Below, one piece after another: positions 1-5,105 of a DNA stretch of 5,105 nt. The DNA is taken from NCBI GenBank assembly GCA_001805205.1, contig MHER01000024.1:1-5105 (forward strand), read 5' to 3'. The notes below the pieces were generated by a model. It did no database searches. It was not told where the DNA came from and saw nothing but the letters and a program-made list of their open reading frames with translations. Position numbers and translations under genes: made by a program. Numbering within the stretch: the first letter of the stretch is position 1; every line of letters begins with the position of its first letter. Source of the stretch: Nitrospirae bacterium RIFCSPLOW2_12_42_9. GTDB lineage: Bacteria; Nitrospirota; 9FT-COMBO-42-15; HDB-SIOI813.

Positions 1-2201
1 TGTTTGGAAGTGTTGTCATGGGGATCGAAAGGGCCAAGTTTGAAGAGATGCTGCAGGAGAAAAAGGATGAGATAAAGATAAAACAGGATACAGAACTCAA
101 TGCAGAGGCGCTTAAAGATATGGTTCTAAGATATAAAAAACTCGTAAAGAAAGAGACTGGCAAGGACTTTCCAATGGATCCCATGGAGCAGTTAAAGATG
201 GCAATAAATGCTGTATTTGAATCATGGAATGCACAAAGGGCAATAACATATAGAAAGATACATAACCTCCCAAATAATATGGGGACTGCTGCCAATGTTG
301 TGGCAATGGTGTTTGGAAATATGGGAGAGACATCAGGCACAGGCGTGGCGTTTACAAGAGACCCAAGCACAGGGGAGAAGATGTTTTTCGGTGAATGTCT
401 TATGAATGCCCAGGGTGAGGACGTTGTTGCCGGGATCAGGACCCCGTTCCCAATAGAAGATCTTAAGAAGATAGTCCCAGGCGCTTATGGCGAGCTGATA
501 GATATATATAAGAAACTGGAGAAGCATTACAAAGAGATGCTCGATATTGAGTTTACAATACAGGAAGGGATCCTCTACATGCTTCAGACACGCTCGGGGA
601 AGAGGACGGCTGCTTCTGCCCTCAGGATAGCAGTGGATATGGTTGAAGAGGGACTTATAGATAAAGAGACTGCCATTATGAGGATTAATCCTGACCAGTT
701 AGACCAACTGCTGCACCCGATGATTGACCCTGATGCAAAGGTAAAGGTTATAGCAAAGGGTCTTCCGGCCTCCCCGGGCGCAGCAGTAGGCCGGGCTGTA
801 TTTACTGCTGAGGATGCAGAGAGATTCACACGTGAAGGGGAGAGGAGTGTACTTGTCAGATTGGAGACTTCACCGGAAGATATAGGCGGAATGCATGCAG
901 CACAGGGGATTTTGACATCAAGAGGTGGAATGACATCACATGCTGCAGTAGTTGCGAGGGGAATGGGAAAACCTTGTGTTGTTGGATGCAGTGATCTGCA
1001 GGTCAGGGAAAAAGAGAAGTATTTCAAGGTAAATGACCTTGTTATAAAAGAGGGTGATTATATCTCAATAAATGGTTCAACCGGTGATGTTATTCCGGGT
1101 GAGGTTAGTCTGATAAAACCCAGGATGAGTGAAAGTTTTGCAACTATGATGAAATGGGTAGATAAAATACGTAAACTAAAAGTACGCGCTAATGCTGATA
1201 CACCATTTGACGCACAGGTGGCAAGGGATTTTGGTGCAGAGGGGATCGGGCTTTGCAGGACAGAGCATATGTTTTTTGAACCAAACCGGATCAAGGCAGT
1301 TCGTGAGATGATACTTTCGGATGACACAGAGGGGAGGAAGAAGGCCCTTGCAAAGATTTTACCAATGCAGAAAGGGGATTTTAAAGAGATATTCAGGGTT
1401 ATGAAGGGACTACCTGTTACCATCAGGCTGCTTGACCCTCCGCTCCATGAATTTCTCCCGCATACAGATAAAGATATTGAAGAGTTATCAAAAGATATGG
1501 GTGTGCCTGCTGAGAGGTTGATGGCAAAGAACAAGGCCCTCTTTGAGTTTAATCCCATGTTAGGACACAGGGGGTGCAGGCTTGGAATTACTTATCCTGA
1601 GATATATGAGATGCAGGTGAGGGCAATATTTGAAGCAGCATGTGAGCTTGAGCGTGAAGGGATGCATGTCATACCTGAGGTTATGATCCCTCTTGTTGGT
1701 TTCTCAAGGGAGCTCGGGACAATTAAGGAGATGGTGGACAGGGTTGCCTCTGAGGTGATAAAGTCTTACAAGGTCAGGACAAAATATCAGGTTGGGACAA
1801 TGATAGAGCTTCCGAGGGCGGCCCTCATAGCTGATGAGATTGCTGATCAGGCAGAGTTCTTCTCCTTTGGTACGAATGACCTGACGCAGACTACCCTCGG
1901 ACTGAGCAGAGATGATTCCGGCAAGTTCCTCCCATTCTATATCGAAAAGGGGATTTTTGAGATGGACCCCTTTGTCAGTCTTGATCAGGATGGTGTGGGT
2001 CAGCTTGTAAAGATCGGGATAGAGAAGGGACGCTCAAAGCGTCAAAACCTGAAGGTTGGCATATGCGGAGAACATGGAGGTGATCCAAAATCCGTTGAGT
2101 TCTGTCATAAGATGGGGATGGACTATGTGAGTTGTTCTCCATACCGTGTCCCTATTGCACGGTTTGCAGCGGCCCAGGCAGTGATCAGGAATAAAAAATA
2201 G
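1..2201 (+). CDS. ppdK: pyruvate, phosphate dikinase, 5'-truncated by window edge
   Basis: This cytoplasmic enzyme interconverts pyruvate + ATP + Pi and PEP + AMP + PPi, linking glycolysis and gluconeogenesis. The reading frame is open to the left edge: codons from position 3 read FGSVV before the Met at 18, which matches the family's internal 'FGxVVMG' region, so the true start is outside. About 140 N-terminal residues of a usual ~870-900 are missing. Numbering from the Met at 18: the rest of the ATP-grasp domain covers about 1-205 ([16 protein letters not shown]); the swivelling phosphohistidine domain covers about 240-335, with [13 protein letters not shown] and catalytic His308; the PEP/pyruvate TIM barrel covers about 370-720. 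Residues aligning with the active site of Clostridium symbiosum PPDK are all present: Arg414 (R561), Arg470 (R617), Glu597 (E745), Asn620 (N768) and Cys683 (C831, in [10 protein letters not shown]). The protein therefore looks functional. It ends with TAG, and ribD starts 21 bp later. The PEP synthase and PTS enzyme I families share the fold, but the length and spacing fit PPDK. Confidence 0.97.
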   Translation, partial: FGSVVMGIERAKFEEMLQEKKDEIKIKQDTELNAEALKDMVLRYKKLVKKETGKDFPMDPMEQLKMAINAVFESWNAQRAITYRKIHNLPNNMGTAANVVAMVFGNMGETSGTGVAFTRDPSTGEKMFFGECLMNAQGEDVVAGIRTPFPIEDLKKIVPGAYGELIDIYKKLEKHYKEMLDIEFTIQEGILYMLQTRSGKRTAASALRIAVDMVEEGLIDKETAIMRINPDQLDQLLHPMIDPDAKVKVIAKGLPASPGAAVGRAVFTAEDAERFTREGERSVLVRLETSPEDIGGMHAAQGILTSRGGMTSHAAVVARGMGKPCVVGCSDLQVREKEKYFKVNDLVIKEGDYISINGSTGDVIPGEVSLIKPRMSESFATMMKWVDKIRKLKVRANADTPFDAQVARDFGAEGIGLCRTEHMFFEPNRIKAVREMILSDDTEGRKKALAKILPMQKGDFKEIFRVMKGLPVTIRLLDPPLHEFLPHTDKDIEELSKDMGVPAERLMAKNKALFEFNPMLGHRGCRLGITYPEIYEMQVRAIFEAACELEREGMHVIPEVMIPLVGFSRELGTIKEMVDRVASEVIKSYKVRTKYQVGTMIELPRAALIADEIADQAEFFSFGTNDLTQTTLGLSRDDSGKFLPFYIEKGIFEMDPFVSLDQDGVGQLVKIGIEKGRSKRQNLKVGICGEHGGDPKSVEFCHKMGMDYVSCSPYRVPIARFAAAQAVIRNKK

Positions 2202-2222
2202 CGCGGGGTACCTGGTAACACT

Positions 2223-3326
2223 ATGCATCAGGATGAAAAATATATGCGTATTGCCCTGGCAGAGGCAAAAAAGGGCGAGGGGCAAACCAGCCCTAACCCT
2301 ATGGTGGGCGCTGTATTAGTTAAAAATGACAGAATAATCAGCAGGGGATATCACAGGGGCCCGGGTAAATTACATGCCGAGGCGGTTGTTCTTAAAGATG
2401 CAGGTCCTGATGCAAGAGGTTCCACGCTATATATAAATCTTGAACCATGCTGCCATACTGACAAAAGAACTCCCCCTTGCACAAAAGAGATTATCAAATC
2501 AGAAATAAAGCGGGTGGTCATAGGTATTGAAGACCCCAATCCCCTTGTAAATGGCCGTGGTATTAAGGAGCTTATAGATGCAGGTATCGAGGTAGAAGAA
2601 GGGGTATTAAAAAAAGATGCCGCAAGAATAAACGAGGCATATGCTAAGTTTGTCACTAAAAATATCCCATTTGTAATACTGAAATCCGCATCGAGTCTTG
2701 ATGGAAAGATAGCCCTTCCATCAGGGGAGTCGAGATGGATTACAGGTAAGATTGCGCGCAGATATGCACACAGACTGAGGCTAATGGTGGATGCAGTGCT
2801 TGTAGGAGTTGGTACTGTGATAGCAGATGATCCACTTCTGAATGTCAGGCATATAAAAAGCAAAGGGAAACAACCACTCCGTATTGTATTAGACTCAAGA
2901 CTCAGGATTCCCCTCACATCAAAGATACTTGATACAAGGAGTGGACAGGATACTTTAATTGTCACCACAAGATCGGCTTCTGTGGAAAAGATTGAGGAAT
3001 TGAATAAGTCAGGTGTAAAGACTGTTATTGCAGAGAACAGGGACGATGGTGAGATTAGTTTGAAATCCCTGATAAATCAACTTGGCAAGTCAGGCATTAT
3101 GAGTCTTATGATAGAAGGTGGTTCAACCATCAGTTCTTCAGCCCTTATTGAAAATATTGTAGATAAGATAATTATTATCTATTCTCTGCGGATTATCGGC
3201 GGGAAAGATTCGATCAGTATGGTCAGCGGACCTGCACCCAAATCTCTCAATGATTCAGTCTTCTTAAAGGATGTAAGGATTAAGAGGTTGGGAGAGGATA
3301 TTATGGTTGAAGGCTATATTAATTAA
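2223..3326 (+). CDS. ribD: bifunctional riboflavin biosynthesis protein RibD (deaminase/reductase)
   Basis: RibD deaminates 2,5-diamino-6-ribosylamino-4(3H)-pyrimidinone 5'-phosphate and then reduces the ribosyl side chain with NADPH, in the cytoplasm. The 367 aa match the usual length. The N-terminal cytidine-deaminase-like domain (about 1-145) has TSPNPMVGAVLV, the zinc ligand and catalytic Glu in H51-A-E53, and the zinc cysteines in EPCCHTDKRTPPC (Cys76 and Cys86). The C-terminal reductase domain (about 148-365) has KSASSLDGKIALPSGESRWI, VGVGTVIADDPLLNVR and the IEGG motif near 298-300. The ATG at 2223 is chosen because MHQDEKYMRIAL lines up with the E. coli start MQDEYYMARAL. The Shine-Dalgarno sequence is weak (only GGGG at 2205-2208), so coupling to ppdK translation is plausible. 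The zinc-site spacing is one residue longer than in E. coli and B. subtilis. ribE follows 6 bp after the stop. Confidence 0.97.
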   Translation: MHQDEKYMRIALAEAKKGEGQTSPNPMVGAVLVKNDRIISRGYHRGPGKLHAEAVVLKDAGPDARGSTLYINLEPCCHTDKRTPPCTKEIIKSEIKRVVIGIEDPNPLVNGRGIKELIDAGIEVEEGVLKKDAARINEAYAKFVTKNIPFVILKSASSLDGKIALPSGESRWITGKIARRYAHRLRLMVDAVLVGVGTVIADDPLLNVRHIKSKGKQPLRIVLDSRLRIPLTSKILDTRSGQDTLIVTTRSASVEKIEELNKSGVKTVIAENRDDGEISLKSLINQLGKSGIMSLMIEGGSTISSSALIENIVDKIIIIYSLRIIGGKDSISMVSGPAPKSLNDSVFLKDVRIKRLGEDIMVEGYIN

Positions 3327-3332
3327 AATAAG

Positions 3333-3956
3333 ATGTTCACCGGGATCATAGAAGAGGTTGGTATTATTAAGGAGATAAGGTCTCAATCAGGAGGGGTGAG
3401 ACTTACTGTCGGGGGCAAGATTGTATTGAAAGATATGAAGATCGGGGATAGTATTGCAATTAACGGTGCATGTCTTACTGCAACTGAGATCAAAACTCCA
3501 CATTTCTCAGCAGATGTCTCCGGAGAAACGCTGGATAAGACTAATTTAGGCAAGTTAAAACCAGGAGATAAGGTCAATCTTGAAAGACCATTAAGACTCT
3601 CTGACCGTCTTGGTGGACACCTCGTTGCCGGTCATGTAGATGGCATTGGCATAATCAGGGGTATGACTAAGAAAGGAGATACATCTATCCTGACATTTGA
3701 GGCACCAAAAGAGGTAATGAAATATCTTGTCTATAAAGGTTCAATTGCAATAGATGGGATAAGCCTTACAGTTAATGATATACAGCGTAACAGATTTAAT
3801 GTCACGATAATCTCCCATACTGCAAGGACAACAACCCTCGGGATTAAAAAGATCGGAGAGATTGTAAACTTAGAGGCCGACCTTATTGGAAAGTATGTAG
3901 AAAACTTTTTAATTGTCACCCACGCTGATGAAAAGGATGTAGGGACAGACCTTTAG
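3333..3956 (+). CDS. ribE: riboflavin synthase, alpha chain (lumazine-binding)
   Basis: This enzyme dismutates two 6,7-dimethyl-8-ribityllumazine molecules to riboflavin and 5-amino-6-ribitylamino-uracil, the last step of the pathway; family members act as homotrimers. At 207 aa it is close to the usual 200-220. It begins with the family's diagnostic MFTGIIEEVG and shows the internal duplication of two lumazine-binding barrels. Barrel 1 (about 1-96) has GDSIAINGACLTAT and VNLERPL. Barrel 2 (about 97-190) has HLVAGHVDGIG, KGSIAIDGISLTVND and VNLEADLIGKYVE. Cys48 and Ser144 lie in the paired G-x-(C/S)-LT motifs. The start is 6 bp after the ribD stop, with no good Shine-Dalgarno, so translational coupling is likely. 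Residues 203-207 and the TAG stop lie inside the palindromic repeat at 3940-4006, so the extreme C-terminus may not be ancestral. The gene is also called ribC in E. coli. Confidence 0.97.
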   Translation: MFTGIIEEVGIIKEIRSQSGGVRLTVGGKIVLKDMKIGDSIAINGACLTATEIKTPHFSADVSGETLDKTNLGKLKPGDKVNLERPLRLSDRLGGHLVAGHVDGIGIIRGMTKKGDTSILTFEAPKEVMKYLVYKGSIAIDGISLTVNDIQRNRFNVTIISHTARTTTLGIKKIGEIVNLEADLIGKYVENFLIVTHADEKDVGTDL

Positions 3957-4006
3957 GTCTGTCCAAAACCGGCATAGAAGTGGACAAACCTAAAGGTTTG
4001 TCCCTA
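3940..4006. repeat. composite inverted repeat made of two hairpin arms (REP/BIME-like)
   Basis: Two 25-bp arms (3940-3964 and 3982-4006) are inverted relative to each other across a 17-bp spacer and agree at 23 of 25 positions. Each arm is itself a perfect hairpin. The left stem is GGACAGACC / GGTCTGTCC around TTTA; the right stem is GGACAAACC / GGTTTGTCC around TAAA. The two differences between the arms (3948 and 3959 versus their partners) are the two halves of one stem base pair, G-C in one arm and A-T in the other. The layout resembles paired REP sequences (BIMEs), which in other bacteria are associated with RAYT transposases; that assignment is inferred, since only one copy is visible. 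No U-tract follows either hairpin in either direction, so it is not a canonical terminator, though it could still stabilise or attenuate both convergent transcripts. Confidence 0.85.
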
Positions 4007-4026
4007 CGAGCTCGTGAAGTTTCACG
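4006..4026. repeat. two adjoining short palindromes between convergent gene ends
   Basis: ACGAGCTCGT at 4006-4015 is a perfect 10-bp palindrome. It overlaps CGTGAA-GT-TTCACG at 4013-4026, a 6-bp stem with a 2-nt gap. The second ends directly at the stop codon of the minus-strand gene (4027), so that transcript would fold into a small hairpin immediately after its coding region. No run of T follows in the minus-strand sense, so a standard intrinsic terminator is not supported. The two structures share 4013-4015 and are mutually exclusive over those bases. Confidence 0.5.
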
Positions 4027-4464
4027 CTAAAACTCTGACTTTCCATCCACACTAATTACCTTGACAGAGTTATTTGTGCTCTCCTTCATTACGTATCCAA
4101 TGGCACCTGATTCTGATGATACATAGGATACGAGAGAAGACTCATCCTTTTCCTGATGAGGGGGTGTCGCAGTGCCTGAGAATAATTTCTGTGCCCAGTA
4201 CCTCCGCCACGTTTCCATATCTATGCCGAGTATAGAACTTACAAACTTGATAGCTGTTGGATTTGAATCTTTTAAGACTACCGGCGAGATCTTTTTCCCA
4301 TTATCCCAGAGTTTTAATTCACCTGTATACATATGTTTTAATTCTGAGGAACTGATATTAATTATTGGGTTATTTTTATTTACGATTATTACGACTCCTG
4401 CAAAGGCATTAGTTGTAATAAATAACGTAAAGAATAAGACTATTGAAATAAAAGTCTTTGGCAT
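4027..4464 (-). CDS. small secreted PstS-like (phosphate-binding-protein-like) protein
   Basis: This is a predicted periplasmic protein of 145 aa. Residues 1-22 form a signal peptide: Lys3, a hydrophobic core (about 5-16) and an A-F-A signal peptidase I site, with cleavage expected after Ala22. The mature part resembles PBP-like domains of phosphate ABC transporter binding proteins: SSELKHMYTGELKLWDNGKKI (38-58) matches the PstS 'L..iF.G....W..G..I' stretch, WRRYWAQKLFSGTATPP (86-102) matches 'W..yW....FsG...pP', and SGAIGYV (119-125) matches 'pgaIGYV'. It is about half the size of PstS and lacks a recognisable N-terminal G-S-G/T anion loop, so phosphate binding by itself is uncertain. The start is supported by a strong GGAGGA six bases upstream. 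It lies 52 bp downstream of a porin-like gene on the same strand, probably in one operon. No pstC, pstA or pstB is visible. It may bind an oxyanion or have a sensory or accessory role. Confidence 0.82.
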   Translation of the reverse strand: MPKTFISIVLFFTLFITTNAFAGVVIIVNKNNPIINISSSELKHMYTGELKLWDNGKKISPVVLKDSNPTAIKFVSSILGIDMETWRRYWAQKLFSGTATPPHQEKDESSLVSYVSSESGAIGYVMKESTNNSVKVISVDGKSEF

Positions 4465-4470
4465 TATTGT

Positions 4471-4476
4471 TCCTCC
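4471..4476 (-). promoter_or_regulatory. strong ribosome binding site of the PstS-like gene
   Basis: On the minus strand GGAGGA lies six bases (ACAATA) before the ATG at 4464. It fixes this start, and it places the signal peptide directly at the N-terminus. It is much stronger than the sites before ribD and ribE in this window. Confidence 0.8.
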
Positions 4477-4478
4477 AT

Positions 4479-4512
4479 CCTTAAGTTTTTAAAGGCCTTA
4501 GTTTTTAAAGGC
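4479..4512. repeat. short imperfect tandem duplication in the porin/PstS-like intergenic gap
   Basis: CCTTAAGTTTTTAAAGGC (4479-4496) is followed directly by CCTTAGTTTTTAAAGGC (4496-4512, sharing one C). The second copy has one A fewer. The copies share an exact AGTTTTTAAAGGC (4484-4496 and 4500-4512) at a period of 16 bp. They fill most of the 52-bp gap between the porin-like stop and the ribosome binding site of the next gene. The likeliest origin is slippage; a role as a paired regulator site is possible but nothing else supports it. No convincing -35/-10 pair is seen here. Confidence 0.7.
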
Positions 4513-4516
4513 ATAA

Positions 4517-5105
4517 TTAAAATGCAACAGCAACAGCAGCCCCTAATTCGTTATAGTCATCTGACACTTTTGCGTTGTTTGTGTTCCCGTTAAAGTGTCT
4601 GTTTTCGATTTTGATTATAAAATTTGGCTGGAGTTCATAGTTGATACCGTATACCAGTTCGCTCCATTCATCTTTGTCTCCTTCATCATCAGGGTCAAAC
4701 ATCCCGTAGCGCAGATAAGGAGTTATCCGGCGGAGTACCCTGTATGAAACCTCACCATATGAACCATTTTGAGTGGTATCTGCAAGTTTGGATGAGGCGT
4801 ATTCAGCGCGAAGACCGATATTGCGGATAGTATACTCCGCACTTCCTGCCCATGTAGAATGGTTATCTTTAGTTGTCCCCTTCTTCCCTGTAAAATAAGA
4901 CCCGCCTACTGTCAATCCCGGTATAGGTGATATCATTAACCGACCACCAATAGCCTTATTAGAATTGTCATCAGCCTCCGCCTCGTTACTATCAGTATTT
5001 TCTCCATTTGATATATATACTACATAATTTAGATTTAAATCACCATCTGTATAATATTTCCCCAACATACTGATGCCGGTGCTAAACTTGGGGATCATAA
5101 CAAAT
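4517..5105 (-). CDS. outer-membrane beta-barrel / porin-like protein, C-terminal part (start outside window)
   Basis: The minus-strand frame is open to the right window edge: codons before the Met at 5098 read F-V, and no ribosome binding site is visible, so this Met is probably internal. The 195 visible residues show alternating polar and hydrophobic beta strands with aromatic belts, for example LTVGGSYFTG, GLRAEYASSKL, YGEVSYRVLRRITPYLRYGMF and LVYGINYELQPNFIIKIENRHF. The chain ends ...AAVAVAF, and a terminal Phe after a beta strand is the usual signal for BAM-assisted outer-membrane insertion. The 'tpYlRY..fDp' and 'YGiNYeLqPNfiiKiE' patterns resemble phosphate-selective porin O/P-type and related barrels. 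Family level is tentative. Two loops are strongly acidic (residues 33-44 and 135-144 from Met 5098). The next gene downstream is the PstS-like protein, suggesting uptake of a shared solute. Confidence 0.78.
   Translation of the reverse strand, partial: FVMIPKFSTGISMLGKYYTDGDLNLNYVVYISNGENTDSNEAEADDNSNKAIGGRLMISPIPGLTVGGSYFTGKKGTTKDNHSTWAGSAEYTIRNIGLRAEYASSKLADTTQNGSYGEVSYRVLRRITPYLRYGMFDPDDEGDKDEWSELVYGINYELQPNFIIKIENRHFNGNTNNAKVSDDYNELGAAVAVAF

Noticed and set aside
18..20. ATG at 18 as the ppdK start
   Set aside because: The frame stays open to the window edge, the preceding residues FGSVV match internal PPDK sequence, and about 140 N-terminal residues of the ATP-binding domain would be missing.
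584..1027. 147-aa minus-strand open frame inside ppdK
   Set aside because: It lies opposite highly conserved catalytic ppdK sequence, is Ser/Ile-rich in the way of a reverse-frame shadow, and has no family resemblance.
2202..2222. FMN riboswitch or promoter before ribD
   Set aside because: The gap is 21 bp, far too short for an RFN element, and no -35/-10 pair is visible.
2244..2246. ATG at 2244 as an alternative ribD start, with AGGATG eight bases upstream
   Set aside because: The spacing to a Shine-Dalgarno-like sequence is better, but residues 1-7 (MHQDEKY) align with the E. coli RibD start, so 2223 is preferred.
2351..2968. 205-aa minus-strand open frame inside ribD
   Set aside because: It is antisense to the conserved zinc and reductase motifs of ribD, has no recognisable domain or ribosome binding site, and is best explained as a shadow.
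3160..3181. AT-rich inverted repeat TAGATAA / TTATCTA within ribD
   Set aside because: It falls in codons for a conserved I-V-D-K-I-I-I-I strand and is explained by ATA/ATT/GAT codon composition.
3940..4006. CRISPR array or canonical rho-independent terminator
   Set aside because: There are only two arms in inverted, not direct, orientation with one spacer, and no T-run follows either hairpin.
4172..4492. 106-aa plus-strand open frame opposite the PstS-like gene
   Set aside because: The PstS-like frame has a signal peptide, a strong ribosome binding site and family motifs. The plus-strand frame has none of these.
5096..5098. ATG at 5098 (minus) as the start of the porin-like gene
   Set aside because: There is no signal peptide after it, the upstream codons are open, and the sequence begins in the middle of a beta-strand pattern.

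Overview
The window holds five protein genes on two convergent transcription units, joined tail to tail by a short spacer that contains a composite palindromic repeat. The Gram-negative envelope genes (an outer-membrane barrel ending in Phe and a Sec-exported periplasmic protein) point to a diderm bacterium. A bacterial-type pyruvate phosphate dikinase, moderate base composition and frequent AGG/AGA (Arg) and ATA (Ile) codons would suit an uncultured Nitrospirota- or Desulfobacterota-like lineage. That placement is an inference from style, not from a marker gene.

Plus strand, 1-3956: the 3' four-fifths of ppdK (pyruvate, phosphate dikinase; its start lies left of the window) is followed after 21 bp by ribD (bifunctional riboflavin deaminase/reductase) and, 6 bp further on, by ribE (riboflavin synthase alpha chain). 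Spacing and shared orientation suggest one transcript. RibD carries out the second and third steps of the GTP branch of riboflavin synthesis, and RibE the last step. The genes for the other steps (ribA/ribB or ribBA, ribH) are not next to them: the cluster stops at ribE. No FMN riboswitch precedes ribD, because there is no room for one.

Convergent spacer, 3957-4026: a 67-bp element (3940-4006) consists of two 25-bp arms in inverted orientation, each arm itself a 9-bp-stem hairpin. The element overlaps the end of ribE and supplies its last codons and stop. The arms differ at only two positions, and these two form a compensatory base pair in each hairpin. Two small palindromes follow before the stop of the minus-strand gene. 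None has a U-tract.

Minus strand, 5105-4027: the C-terminal part of an outer-membrane beta-barrel/porin-like protein (start right of the window) is followed after 52 bp by a small secreted protein of 145 aa. The latter resembles a shortened PstS-type phosphate-binding protein. The pair looks like an envelope module for phosphate or another oxyanion, but the substrate cannot be settled from sequence.

The window is mostly ordinary core metabolism. The most interesting items are the composite repeat with compensatory change, its use as the ribE stop, and the porin/mini-PstS pair. I see no clear evidence of a wholly new system.
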